The notes below the pieces were generated by a model. That model was not told where the DNA came from and made no database searches. It worked only from the letters and a program-made list of their open reading frames with translations. Shown here one piece after another: positions 12,570-25,560 of a DNA stretch of 64,000 nucleotides (position 1 is its first letter; each line of letters opens with the position of its first letter). Both the position numbers and the translations under genes were made by a program. Source of the stretch: Epiperipatus broadwayi (Eukaryota > Onychophora > Udeonychophora > Euonychophora > Peripatidae); contig JAQFVV010000012.1 of assembly GCA_028023455.1 (NCBI GenBank), forward strand, positions 8,966,499 through 9,030,498. Reading direction: 5' to 3'.

Positions 12570-13660
12570 AGGTTACGTGAACGAACCGGCTCATTCGAGC
12601 AAAATGGGAGACCTTATTGATAGCTTTAACTATCAACAATGGCCCATCTCGGCTGCTAGATTCAAACCCCCACTATCCAAATACTTTATTTGTTTCGGGA
12701 TAAACCCCGGGACACCAGCTAGTCTGAAGACTAACGTATTCGGGCAGTAGGCTCATAATCCAGCGCTGGAAACATTCCCTAAAACTAGCTCAGTCTAATT
12801 TTAATTCAATAACAAAATTACACAAAATTAGTGGTGGAAAGAATTAATAAAAGGTTGGTAAAAAGAATTGACCGACAAATAAAGTTTAAGTTTTAAAAAC
12901 AATTTATTAACTAACATTAAATAATTTTAAATATTCTATAACTTTAATATAATACACACACATTTTAAATTAACATTTCTGAACTAGTTTAAATATTCTT
13001 GTAGATTTTAATAGTAGAACATTGGCATTTATCTAAATTATCTAATACACTGATATAATGATCACGCACATATTAAACCATATAGCATTCACAAATATAA
13101 TAATAAAGCATTAATAGCATTTGAAACTTAAACACACATATCAATAGTTCATTTTATGTATGATAGAGTTCACATAATTTGAATCTTGAATATTTACGAA
13201 TTACAGTGGTGGCTACTACGTATAAATGATAATAAAGGTTTACCTAGGATTTTTGGTAACGTGGATATTGCTTGTTGTTGGCTGCTTCTGCTACTTCTGA
13301 TGGATTATATCTAACCAGTTAGATTTGGACGTTTCTTGAAGAGATTTTATGCAAAACCATTGGTTTTATTCTTGAAGACAGTTGAACGTTTGACGGAGGA
13401 TTTCTGAGTTGTTATGCAGACATTATTTCACAGGCAGGTTTTGATGATCTTGTTGGACTAAAAAGGCTGAAGCCCGAGCATATATTTCCAAAGGCTGCTC
13501 AACAATGCATTTTTGTTTCTAAATACATAATAGAAATGCACTGTTATCTCAATTGAACAAGACTGTCACTAGAAACTAGACTGAATAAAACTCTTAATTG
13601 ATTGTCCGATAAAATATTCCGTATTTATACAGACGAAGTGTTTTCCTTTTGATATCCTCT
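12570..13660 (-). repeat. possible LTR or other retroelement remnant
   Basis: GC-richer than the surroundings. Read on the minus strand it has a TATA-like GTATAAATACGG near 13612-13623, a transcribed-looking stretch, then at 12570-12790 a block with CCCGGGGTTTATCCCGAAAC and GGGTTTGAATCTAGCAGC, and a short stem (TGATAG/CTATCA around 12618-12635). The order of TATA box, about 0.8-1 kb, then a GC-rich block resembles 56050-57450, and a long LTR would fit. No coding part, no partner LTR and no terminal duplication were found, so the class is open. Confidence 0.3.
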
Positions 13661-15838
13661 GGCAAATATCTGTTGTCAAAATTCTTTAGCACTTAATCCT
13701 ATGACAACATGTTTTTTGATTGATTGTTTAATTAGTAGTAGCTATTTCAAAACGTATTGTTTTCATATCTTTAATTAGTAGCGCACCGCTGAGTTTTTTT
13801 TAAATATATTTTTCATTTATTTATAATATTTAATACTGATACATTTATTTTACATTCGCACGCACATATATAATTTTATTTTACAAATCAAAACTAGTTT
13901 TAATACTATTTTTTTTTTTTATTCAATTCGAATGAAAAGAGATTTGTATTTTGAAGCTTTTAATTTATAATAATAACACTCTTTAACTTTTATGAACTCT
14001 TAGTTGTTGTTTTTTTTTATAGGAAAACTCCCCCTCCCCTCTTTTATTTAATTAATTGTAACTTTTATTTCAAAAACTACTTAGACTTTTAACTTTACGT
14101 TTACGAAAACAAACTACATTTCGTTTAATAAAGAAACTTGAGATTTTTGTAATTTATTTATTGATTTGTTGATTCCTTACTTTAATAATTTTTTTTACAT
14201 AAAATTATTTTACATATGTGCCAATTTGGCCTTGGCACAATACTGATGTTAAATTATTTAATATCATATATCATTCCATTTTGTTCAACATTCACCTAAA
14301 ATAACTTCTAAATTCAGCAATGTATAAATGAATATTGATACATATTTAATTTAGTACAGAATTGAATTGCATGTCCTTCTCCCAACTCAACCTCAATTAA
14401 AAAAGCTTCTTTAGAACTTTTCTACAGAAAGACAGCAAAGAAAAAGATAAAAATGATTTCATTAATCTGATGCCATATGTAAGAAATTATGTCATTTCTT
14501 CTTTGTTTTATTCACTAGCTTAGAAAATCTAGATATATATTTACTAATCAATAAATGAATATTTTGTTGTTTGACTTTGGGTTGAATAATTGTAAAAAAA
14601 AATAATAATCCAAAACTCAATTTGTAAATAGAAAAATTTTCAAGCTTTATTGAACTTAGATTCAAAATTCATGATGTGGGCATAACTGATGATTGTACTA
14701 AGTATTGTAGAAAATGATTGTGCTATCTAATATATTATCAAGTCCTCTTTTGTTAATAAAAAACTATTATATTATTTTTTGTTTTAATGTCACAGTGTAC
14801 ATTTGAACAATGCTTTATATTAATCCATTAGATTAATATGATAGTAGCAACATCCCAACTTCAGAGGCCACATTATGAATAATAATTAAAATTAGTAGAT
14901 ATTAAGTAATAATTGTTCTGATCTCTTGATTTTTTCTTATACATGAAAGAGGATTATTCATAAGGAAAAGCAATATTTTGAAAATATTTAAGTTGATATT
15001 TACAAAATTAAAAATGTTTAACTTCAAATGATAAATTAAAAAAATATTTTCTACTTCAGCCATCAGTTAACATAAGAAATAAAAATGGCAACATCATATC
15101 AAAATGCATTTTCAAGAAAGTTTAGGACAAAGACAGTTAGCTTTTCAATTACTAGATGATAAATGGGTGTTTAGCTATATTTATTTTAAAAAAAGAAAAC
15201 ACTCACTGACAGCTGACTAAAATAATTGCTTCACTATCACTGTGTATATATATATTGTAATTGATTGGGTTACATAGCACACAGCAACATAATTGTGTGT
15301 GCACATATATATATAAAGTAAACGAAAAGTAGAAGTAAACACGAACAAAAAAAAATTGTAGATATTTTCTACATTCCCTGGAATAAAAATAATAAATAAA
15401 GGGTTAAATAACTGGATTTAAAACAGAATTTTATTATAAATTAAAACATTTAAAAAGGTCTAAATAAATTAATATTATATTCTCATTTTGAAATTTAAAA
15501 ATAAGCAAAAATGGCTATTATCTATTTTGAAAGTTTTTAATTAATTCATTGATAAATTTCTATTTATGTAGAAATCTTTGTATATCACACTGTGATAAAA
15601 TTTCAAAGTTGCTTTCGAAAAGATTAGTGATCTTTTTGAAAAGCAAAAAAAAAGTTTTTAATTAAATGTATCTTTATCATCCCAATTCCAATCCAAGTCT
15701 ATAAAAAAATTGGATAAAAACATTATTTTAGTCTGGCTAGTTTTTTTTTTTTAAAAAAAGAGTCTGGTTTGTAGTTTAGCTAATATTTTTGTAAGAGTTA
15801 GCTGCAGTTTGTTGGTAATTGTAGCAGAAAACAGCAAC
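13661..15838. other. unassigned AT-rich DNA
   Basis: No gene, RNA or repeat recognised. Contains TA microsatellites near 15245 and 15308. Confidence 0.5.
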
Positions 15839-16211
15839 AGTAAAGTCAGCTACAGAGATGGCTGGCAGAGTTATAAAGAAAACGGCATGAATCAGATGTA
15901 AGAATGCAAGAAAGCAGCTGCTCTACAATTCAATGGTGGAGTGTGAATTCACATGAAGAAAAATGACCCACTTCTTTGTGTTGAAATTCATAGCTACAGA
16001 TGTGTGCTAAGAGGACAATTTCTTGCCTGAAATCTATCAAGCCCTAAGAGAAGGGAGCTTGTCACATGCCAACAAATTATCTGAATTATACCTCTCTTGA
16101 TGATGACAATCCTGGACTATACTTTCCTAATGGACCAAAAACTAAGCTCACCAAAAGAAAGTTTGATGAAATAGTTATATGTATGCAGCTGTCTATATGC
16201 AGAGAGACACA
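15839..16211 (+). other. possible exon-like patch
   Basis: A local rise in GC ends at CACAG|GTAAATG (16207-16217), a good match to an animal splice donor. The frame from 16066 begins MPTNYLNYTSLDDDNPGL and stays open across the donor, but no domain is recognisable and no homologue came to mind. Upstream in-frame stops limit it to a first coding exon at best. It could equally be an old repeat or a non-coding exon. Confidence 0.2.
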
Positions 16212-17389
16212 GGTAAATGTATATATAGTTGGTAGTGAGGGGCATTGTATATAATAATGAAATTTTAAATGATTTCCTTGGTAAAAATGACATTTTAACC
16301 TATAACTTAAAATAAAACAAGTAAATAATTTGTTTCAGTTAAACATCTAAAAGAGAGATGATTTGATATATATTTTAAAGAAATTGTTTTAGTAATTCCT
16401 TAAAAATGACAACAAAATATATAATATATATAATTTTATTTAAATGAAAATCAAAAAGAAATAATTCATAGACAACTTTATAAAAAGAAAATAAGAATAT
16501 TTATCTAATTCATCCTTTTAGAGTAATCTGTCAAAACAGAAAGAAAACTTTGATAAACTGTCAAAAATTTGATAGTACTTATTTTTTAAAGAAAAAAGAC
16601 TATATTCAGCAAAGAGAATTAATGGGAAAATAATATTTAATAATTTTATTGTGTTAAATTAAAATATGATGTGTACATCAGTGTGCAAATACATGCACAT
16701 ACACAAATGTAAAATTTTAATCATTTGTAGTATTTTTTATACAAATGAAATGTTTAATCATGTACTTATTATTTTATGATGATTGAAATATAGTCATCAA
16801 ATGTACTGCACTCTGTGTGCATATATATATATCAAGTACATGCCAGAGACACATTTAGGTAAAAATTAATGTAATTCTATTATTTTGACAAATTCAAATA
16901 TGTTATGTAAACAAATTAATATATCTCACTGATATGCAGATATATTATCCAGTTTAAATAAACCTAGCATAAAGTATTTGTATTATTAAAAATATAAGTT
17001 AAAAAGTTTAATCATATATTATTGTAGGACAATTTAATAATTTTCAGAATTTATACACACACGTGTGTGTATATATATATCACTGAGTGTCAAATAGGAT
17101 ATATATGTAAAATTTAATTGTTTTATTTATAATTTTATTAAATGCCAACTGAAATATATTCATGTAATTGTAAAATATGCATCTCTATGCCTATATGGAA
17201 CATATATGTAAATCACAATGTGATAATTTGAAATTTGTACATTACTCAAAATCAGAAGGCTTTATTGATATGTGTATAGCCGTATTCTAAAGACCTTAAT
17301 ATGATATTTTTTATTGTTGTTAATAAACTTGTATTCAATTGTTAAAAATTGTATTGCATCATTCTCTTGGTCACCATAACAGTACTTAA
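16212..17389. other. unassigned AT-rich DNA
   Basis: No gene seen. TA/CA microsatellites at about 16822 and 17053-17080. Confidence 0.5.
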
Positions 17390-17890
17390 GCTGTGTGTTC
17401 TGAGCTAGATTTGTGCATAATGACTGATTATATGAATGGGGATGTATATTAGTGCTTAGTTAGAGGCATCTAGTTGTTTCTAGATTGGTGCTTTGATAAT
17501 GTTCATAAAGCTATGCACTATATTTTATTTAGTTTAGACTATTAGAAATTAAGTTTATAGTTGGCCAGTACATTAATGGTAACTAAGTGGCCAGAGCATT
17601 ATTGATCAACATGTTTTATTGTCCCAATATTGCTTTTTTGGTTATGTATTCTTATGGATTAGCACTTAAGTGGTGCATCCAAATTAATGGTTTCCATAAT
17701 CTGCCACAAGCTGGCAAGAACTAAATAGTTAGCCTGGTCTACAGAAGACCCATTTCCAATCCAGTCACCAGATTGACTGCTCATTTATATTTTTTATTGT
17801 TCAAATCCAGTCACAAGATTGACTGTTGATGTAGTTTGATTGATGGATCATTCTTGAGATGATGAATGGTTATTTCTTTTGGTTATTACT
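17390..17890 (+). repeat. dispersed repeat R1, copy 2
   Basis: Inverted partner of 4395-4885. This copy also holds a local duplication of its own text: AATCCAGTCACCAGATTGAC near 17759 and AATCCAGTCACAAGATTGAC near 17806, about 47 bp apart. Non-coding, class unknown. Confidence 0.6.
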
Positions 17891-18789
17891 AGTACTTACT
17901 TTTACTTATTGATAATGCTGGTGAATTTATAATTATATATATATATAATTGCTCTAAGGAGTTAACTGGCTGATCTCACAGAGATCTCTTGACCTCATGC
18001 TTTTCTTTGATATATATAACATTTCTTATATATTTTTTGATATTAAACATTACTTTAATATCTCTTACTTTATATACTTTAATATCTCTTACTTCAATCA
18101 TTGCTCATTACTTTATTTCTTATATCTTACCCATCCTGTTACAATATATATAAAAAGAAAATGGAGAGAGATTTGATTAATATATGCCTATTTAGCAACA
18201 ATTATACAAAGAGTCAACACTGATAGCACTTACATCATTTTCCACTAAACTAATTAAGCATAACTCTGATTTTGAACAGAATTTTTTCTACACATTCTTG
18301 ACTTTTTGAAAATGGAAATTATTGTTGAAGATAATATGAATGAAAGCATAATACAACATGAAAGATAATACTCATTCAAATTTTCCTCTATAGACAGCAT
18401 TATTATTTATTTATTTAATAATAAATAACGAAGTTAAACAAGAATTGATTAAAAATACAATCTTATTAATTGTATAATTAATATAAACATCCTGTAATGT
18501 ATAGTAAAAAAAATGAAGGAATAATTTTAGTATATAAGCCTCAAATCATAAATATATTTTATTACTGAAATTAGTGTTTTGAATATTTAATGCAAGATAA
18601 TGATGAAAAATATTATGGTAATATAGTCACAGAAATATGAAAATTAACAGTTAATAATGAATATAAACTAAATCCATTTTTAGAGCTAAGCAACCTTAAC
18701 AAAGGCAAGAATTGTAATATTTAAAAAAAAAAATTACCATTACATACATAAAATATCCAAAGAGAAGTTATGAAATTAATAGTATAAAT
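17891..18789. other. unassigned AT-rich DNA
   Basis: AT-rich with a TATATATATATA run near 17938 and a local TTTAATATCTCTTACTT duplication near 18054 and 18078. No gene. Confidence 0.5.
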
Positions 18790-19985
18790 GCACATATTAC
18801 AAAACATATTGTAATGAATGCTATTAGAGTTTCCATTCATCGCTAAGTTACCATTATTAATAAACCAAACCTCTTTAATTATTTGCTATCATTGTATTCA
18901 TTACAAACCATTTTTATCTCACTAAAATTAAAAACATGTCCAAATAAAATTTCTTGATCCAAAAACACATGATATTGAAGGATCTAAGGATCTAACTTAG
19001 CTTTATTGAAACAATATATATACAGTTTATGTCTTAAGTAAATTTTTGTTCTAGATTTCCTGTAATAAATGTGCAATTATATTCCTAAAATTCTTAGGAT
19101 CAATTTTATCTTAACTGTTATTAATAAGATGGATTAACATAATAGGTAAATGAAGGTTTATTATCCATAATATAATTACTATTAAAACTTAATTTATCAT
19201 AAAAATGCTTAACATGATTAAATAATGCAAACTTATTGCAACCTATCGCTATTAATTCAGACATATTCTTATAAATATTATATTTTTATCTGATTTAAGT
19301 TTACATAAATTATAGTAATTGTGCATTTGAAACCGGCATATTTATAACTGGATGTATATAAGATTTAGGATTGGTAAAAGCTTAAAATTAATAGGTTTAA
19401 TTCACTATGTATAATCCAATGTGTTGTTAGTTTATATCTGAATTAATAGGTGCAGGTTACAATAACTTTGTATTATTTAAACATTTTAATGATAAATTAA
19501 TAGTAAATAGTAATTACATTATCGATAAAAATATGTAGATCTCTTCTTTACATATCTTTTATATCTTCAAATATAAAAAAATTGTGTGACAAAGAATATA
19601 ATGTATGTTTTTTTGGTCATGTACCATATGAAACCATTTAGTTAATAACAGTAAAGAAATTTGATCCTAAGGATCATCCTCATAGTATTCATTTGATAAA
19701 ATGTCAGGAATATAATTGCCTTTATGTTTACAATGGTGAATCTAGAGCAAACATTTAACGTAACTTAAACAGCATGCACATTATTACAATAAAGCTAAGT
19801 TGAATCCTTCAATGTTATAAGTGTTCTTGGATCATGAATGTACATTTGGTCATGTTTTCAATTCTAGTGAGGTAAAAATGGATTTGCAGTGATCACAGCA
19901 ATTAAAAAGACATGGTTTATTAATGAAAGTAACTTTGTGATGAATATATAATCTAAGAGCATTCAATTAAGTGCAGTTTGAATAA
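18790..19985. repeat. large imperfect palindrome (fold-back), about 1.2 kb
   Basis: The left half matches the reverse complement of the right half at successive nested points: ATTAATAAACCA with TGGTTTATTAAT; AACATGTCCAAAT with TTTGGTCATGTT; CTTAGCTTTATTG (18993) with CAATAAAGCTAAG (19789); GCAATTATATTCCT (19072) with GGAATATAATTGC (19708); TTAACTGTTATTAA with TTAATAACAGTAA; CTATTAATTCAGA with TCTGAATTAATAG. Arms are roughly 550 bp around a centre near 19390 and are well diverged, with small indels. No long open frame lies inside. It looks like an old fold-back or MITE-like transposon, but no target duplication was found. Confidence 0.8.
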
Positions 19986-20708
19986 GTACAAGTTGGGTGA
20001 AAATTTCAGAACTTCTGTTTGAAAATTTGATGTATGTTTTTTTTTAAAAACAACAACAACAACAACAAAACAATTATAACAGTTGCTCATCACTGAAAAT
20101 GCACTTAGATTACATTCTTTACTAACTCTTTCTATATTTCTGGGATTAATATTCTCTGTTTTTGAATATATTCTATCATTTGTTTACTTTTCCTTAATCT
20201 ATTATATATATTTTTATTATTAGTTGTCACTAAGCCTTTTTTTCTATACAAAATTTATTAACAAATGAAGAGCGTAAGAAGCCTTTAATTTAAAATAAAT
20301 GTGAAATATTATAACCTGTTATATCAATATAGAATTCATTTTCCAATGCTAATATAAATCAATAGTATAGTCATGTACCACTGTAACATATTTGTGTTAA
20401 TTTTATATTCAATGTGAAAAAATGTCACTTTAACTCAAAATTTCTGTTGAATGGAATGTTCTTATTTTGATAGATTACTCAAATAATTACTGTGAATTCT
20501 TCTAAGCCTATAATTATATACTTGTATGGTTAGAAGATGCTCTAATATTTCATAATTTTTGACTCCCAAAATGATAAGACTAGGAATAGCAGTATATTTT
20601 CTTCGGTGCATAAATCATTGTAAAGGCATTTCACTACTGAGCCAAATAATTCTGATAGATTATATATACATAATTATTTGTAAAACAACACAATTCAATT
20701 AAAGATTT
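19986..20708. other. unassigned AT-rich DNA
   Basis: Contains a short CAA microsatellite (20049-20070). No gene seen. Confidence 0.5.
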
Positions 20709-20803
20709 TCATGGTGTAGTAGTTAGTACATTTACCTACAATGTTTGAAATCTGAGCTTGAATACAGCTAATCTTGACTAAAGAGTAAAAAAAAAAAAAA
20801 AAA
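20709..20803 (+). repeat. tRNA-derived SINE-like element, family 2
   Basis: Starts with an A-box-like CATGGTGTAGTAGTTAGTAC, has a diverged B box (GAGCTTGAATACAGC, expected GGTTCGAATCC), and ends in an uninterrupted A run of 17 after AGAGT. Box spacing and the A tail fit a SINE head of tRNA origin. Differs from the main SINE family in this window. Confidence 0.5.
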
Positions 20804-22121
20804 TCTCTAAAATTCTTATCAATCACCAATCAATGGGTAATATATATTTTTCTTTGATTCTCTTTGAACTGATGTTAGCAAAGTCTTTGCACAAAAGTGA
20901 GCTAATTGACTAACCCATAAAAAAAAAACAATATATTTCAAGATTATCTGATTTCTCACCAGATATTTTTCATATTTCAAGTATCAGCAAAAAGAAAAAA
21001 AAATTTAAAATCTAAAGATATTGATATAAAATGCTTAAAAATTAATATTCCTATAAAGTTGTTATAACTCATAAGATCATATTTTATCAAATGTAACTTA
21101 TTTATATAAGCAAATTTATTTTTCAGTAGATTAAATATCATAGCATTTGTCAATAAATAAAATAAATATGTAATGCATAAATAAGTACAACCAGCAAGAA
21201 AAAAGGGAAGTATAAATACTATACTGTAAACAAAATTAAAAAAATAATAATCTTAATTTGAAGTTTTTTTTTAATTCATGTATAACAGAATCTATATTCA
21301 TACACTAAGATATAGTATGAATATGGATCTTAAATCACAAAATAAAAGTTTGAACGTACATTTTTTAAAAATTATTGCTTTAATAGATTGAAATAATTTA
21401 GTATAATTTTTGTGTTTTATTTATTTACAATTATTAACTATACTTTTTATTTATTGACTGATTTATTCAAATATAATTCTAATGAAAAGCAAGATCAAAA
21501 CAAAACTAATATGGAACAATTTAAGTAATCACAAACATAAGCAGAGTCCTAATGCAGTATAAAATTTTAGATTCATAAAAATAACAATGACTAGAGTACA
21601 ATCACACAAACAAATTCCATACTGTATTAATATATGAATTAAACAAAACAATTTTTAAAAAAAATGTTACAAAATTACTTCCACTTAAAGTCAGATATGA
21701 AAAAGAAGATGCATGATATATAGAACAAATATCACATAGGTTAAATGAAATCAGATGAGGAAGCATGTGGATAAAATTTTGATACATGGCTAAAATTTAT
21801 ATCGTTTGGGCAAATGTGGCATATATACTACTTACTATATAAATACACACTAAAATATATTCATAAAAAGCCATTAAAACCTAAAGTTTGGATTTGAAAC
21901 GGATAATTTGAATTTTTTTTAAAGGTAACTGAAGATTTTAGAAAGAATAGATTTTTTCTTCTTTTCCGAGTAGTCAACTCATAGCAATCCAAAAAACAAT
22001 TCAATTATTTGTGAGGAGTATAAAATCTTATTAATGTTGGTTAACCAGATTAGGGTCAAGGAGCGGACCATAAAATTAAAAATATAGCCGTTCACTACAA
22101 AAACAGACAAGATATTCTTAT
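20804..22121. other. unassigned AT-rich DNA
   Basis: No gene or clear repeat. Minus-strand frames at 21602-21787 and 21979-22179 have no domain; the second overlaps the SINE below and is an artefact. Confidence 0.5.
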
Positions 22122-22136
22122 AAATAATGAACAAGT

Positions 22137-22243
22137 GTCTTGCATTGGTGGTCGAGAGGTCAGCGCGACTGCCTTGCACTTGCAGGCAGTTGCCCGGGTT
22201 GCGGGTTCGCGTCCCGGCCTATGCTATGACACTTAAAAAAAAA
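22137..22243 (+). mobile_element. minimal tRNA-derived SINE, intact, with target duplication
   Basis: Best copy of a roughly 100-bp family. It opens with an A box (TGGTGGTCGAGAGGTCAGCG), resembling the 5' part of Ser/Leu-type tRNAs, continues with a variable arm, a B box within GCGGGTTCGCGTCCCGGC, a short CTATGCTATGAC tail and an A run. It is flanked by a 15-bp direct repeat, AAATAATGAACAAGT, at 22122-22136 and 22244-22258, the mark of LINE-driven retroposition. There is no body beyond the tRNA-like part. Other copies: 31863-31961 (-), 33225-33293 (+), 41270-41363 (+), 49618-49703 (-). Confidence 0.88.
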
Positions 22244-22258
22244 AAATAATGAACAAGT

Positions 22259-23844
22259 TTTGCCATATATATATGGGTTAAGTATGAGCATGAGAAAAAA
22301 ATGTTTGAAAATCCATTACGTATTTTTTTAAATAAATAAAAATTTGTTTTGCTATACTAAATTATAAATAAATATTAAAATAATTAACATTTGTTCATAT
22401 AGTATTTTTTTCACTCACAGAAACTATTAAAAGCCCCCACTCAAACAGGATGGAGTACAATCACTGAAGTTTGACTTTCATAGTCCAAAGAATTCCTGTT
22501 TTAGTCAGATAAGATTTTTGTTCATCCTCTTGCTTTCACAATTAAAAAAAGAAAAGTCTGGGGTTGTACAGGGAAACTCTGACTTAATTCCCAATCTTAG
22601 AAAGTTCTGATTTTCTTAAGCGAACAAACAGATTTTCCTTCTGAGCCTCAATCTTTCTTTTTTCCATCTTACTGAGTGGAGAATCAGTCTTAAGTAGAAG
22701 ACTTTTTTTAGTTTTTTGTGTCAAAGATTTCAGTTCTTTTATCAATACTCAGATTGAAAGAACACAGCAGTCTTGCATTGAACCTCATAGACCTTGATCA
22801 CAACTGTCCACTTGACCTACCAGATCACTGAGGTTGCTTTTACTTGTAAAAAGTTAAAAAAAAAAAATCAAAAGAAAGTTATAGCAGGGAAAACTAATTT
22901 TTAAAAATAAATGTTTATTTTATATATATATATGTTTAACGTTGTGATTAAGTGTGAAGAAAAATCAGCCTTTAAATGATCCACTACAGGTCAAAAATCT
23001 CCTTAACAACCCTTTACAAAAAAAACAGTGAAAGAGAAAAAAAAATATTTCCCTCACTTTGTCAATTTCTAAGTGATTAGACTGTGAGCTAGAGATTAGC
23101 TAAATACCCATTTTCTTATCAATATTTAATAGTTGAATTGGCTACACGACAGCTATTTGAATAAAAAGTCTTAAGCCTAATTGAAACCAAAACATCGAAC
23201 CCAGATTGCGTAAAAATGAATGTGCTACTTCAGCATCACAATCTCATATATGATTACAATGTAAGTAGTAAAATAAAAACCATTTTTTAGCCATTGTACA
23301 TAATAATTAAGGCAAAAGGTCACTATTTGTTACATAATCCCCTCACTAAAAAAGAATATATCTATTCATCATCTTTTACTTTATTCTCTAGTTATGAATA
23401 GAAATCATTAGCTATACAACAAAGATTATTAAGCTGTTGCCCTGAAAAAAAAATCATCTCATAGTAAAAAATTTTGATAACCACTCATACAATATGGATC
23501 AACATTAAACAATTTTTATTTTTTCATATATGATAATTTTTTTTTTAGATAAAAGTGACATGAAAGTGTTCAATGCTGAATCGTGTAAAACAAATGTATG
23601 CTATGACAAATGTTTAAATATATTCATGAAATATGTAAATACAATGATTTTCATCAATATTTTTTTTTCATGATTCATGATGAATATATGCATAAATTAA
23701 ACAGAAATATCCAATTTCTGTAATATATATATATAAGTGCAATTGGCGTGACAGTTTTTACTTTCATTCTTAACCGGGGCAGTTAGTTTTTATTAGCTGC
23801 TGTTCTAAGAAAAGTGCTTTCTAATTAAGTAATTATAAATTGAT
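22259..23844. other. unassigned; GC-richer 22425-22860
   Basis: The patch 22425-22860 is less AT-rich and looks like decayed unique sequence, but no frame stays open and no motif was recognised. The remainder is AT-rich. Confidence 0.45.
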
Positions 23845-25560
23845 ATTATATTATTATATATAAATATATTGCCTATACTAAACTTAATTTAATTAGAAGG
23901 GACTTAAATTCAGACCATCAAGTTCCATACAGCTATGCATTTCATTTTATTCAACTGATACATATAACCACACATATGTGAAAATAAATGATTTCCAATA
24001 TACATATTTTATGCTGAATGATGAGCATTCATCAATTGATTGAGATCACCATCTCCCACACATTTATACAATCAGTGCTGAGTTTATATTAAGATAGCAA
24101 ATCATTAAACTTTAAAGAACAGACTTCAATCTTCTCCATCTGTCAACTCTTCAGCCATTCATATCATTGGAAATCTGATAATGTGACACTCAAAGCCCTT
24201 GATGATGCCAATATTATTATCATACCCATGTTGATTTAAGTCATTCTGACCCCTCACATATGGACCTTAATATGTTCATTTAAGAACAGAAGAGGGATGG
24301 GCAGAATATAGTCTGAGTATGTAATTTTCAAATATATTGCCTATGTTAAACTTAAAATAATTGGAAGGGACTTGAAACTCAGAATTTCAAGCTCTCTACA
24401 GCTATGGACTCCATCATATAATTGATACACATGACCACTTACATGTGAAAAAGATAAATGATCTCCAGTATATATATATTATGCTGAATTTGATGATTTG
24501 CTATCTTAATATAAACTAAGCACTGATTGTATATATGTGTGGGAGATGGTGATCTGGACCAACGGATGATTGCTGGTTTAACACAAAATATGAATATTGG
24601 AGATAATTTATCTTTTTCACATGTATGTGGTCATGTGTATCAGTTGTATAAGATTAAATTCATATCTTTAGAAAGCTCAAAGTCTGAGTTCAAGTCCTTT
24701 CTAATTACATTTAGTGCAGACAAAATACTTGTATTTGAATATTACATATTCAGCCTGTATTCTACCTATCCCTCTTCTGTGTATTTAAATAAACAAGTTA
24801 AGGTCCTATAAGGGTCAAAGTGGCTTAAAATCAATGTGGGTATGACAATAATATTGGCATCAACAAGAGCTTTGAGTGTTGCATCATCAGATTTTTAATG
24901 ATATGAATGGCTGAAGAATTGGAGGGTGGAGAAGATTGAAGCTTGCCCATTAAAGTTTGATGATTTGCTATGGCTGGTTTAGCATGAAATATATATATTA
25001 ACATTTATCTTTTTTACATAGGTGTAGTCATGTGCATCAGTTGTATCAGATGGAGTGTATAGTTGTAGAAAGTTTGAGAGTCTGAGTTGAAGTCCCTTCT
25101 TATATATATAATTAGAAGGTATTTGAACCCAGATTTTAAGCTCCCTTTAATCATTCACTCCATCTTATACAACCAATACCCATGATCACATACATATGAA
25201 AAAGATAAATGATCTCCAACATATGTATTTTGTGCTGAACTACCACTCATCATTTCATCTGAATCATCATCTCCTACACACATATATAATAAGTGTTATA
25301 TAAAGATAGCAAATCTTCAAATTTTAATGGACAGGCATCAATGACCTCCACTCTTCAACTGTTCAGCCATCCATATCACTGAAAATCTGATGATGGCATG
25401 TTCAAAACCCTTGTTGCTAATTTTGCTGTTATACTCATGTTGACTATAAGTCATTCTAACTCCTTAAATGTAGAACTTAAAGCCCAATTTAAATACACAG
25501 AAGAGGAATGGGCACAATACAGGTTAAATATGTAATATTTCAATACAATTATAGTATATA
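23845..25560. repeat. cluster of palindromic repeat family U
   Basis: Several head-to-head and tail-to-tail copies of one repeat. In the forward reading a copy starts near TAATTAGAAGGGACTT (23890), passes GATAAATGA(T/C)TTCCA, then CATCTCCCACACA, AAGATAGCAAATC, TTCAGCCATTCATATCA and GAAATCTGAT(A/G)ATG, ending near GGGATGGGCAGAATA (24296). Reverse copies run 24480-24735 and 24780-24990, and another forward copy 25110-25530. Thus 23890-24120 pairs with 24490-24720, and 24130-24310 pairs with 24780-24940. The 94-codon frame at 24527-24811 is read through a reverse copy and is not a gene. No transposase is visible; a TIR-bearing MITE or fold-back is the best guess. Confidence 0.8.

Noticed and set aside
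20040-20075. CAA-rich stretch as a coding poly-Gln tract
   Set aside because: A short microsatellite with no open frame around it.
22137-22243. Functional tRNA gene
   Set aside because: Has tRNA promoter boxes but cannot fold into a full cloverleaf with acceptor stem, has an A tail and target duplication, and occurs in several diverged copies; it is a SINE.
24527-24811. 94-codon plus-strand frame
   Set aside because: Lies wholly in a reverse copy of repeat family U and is not kept open in other copies.
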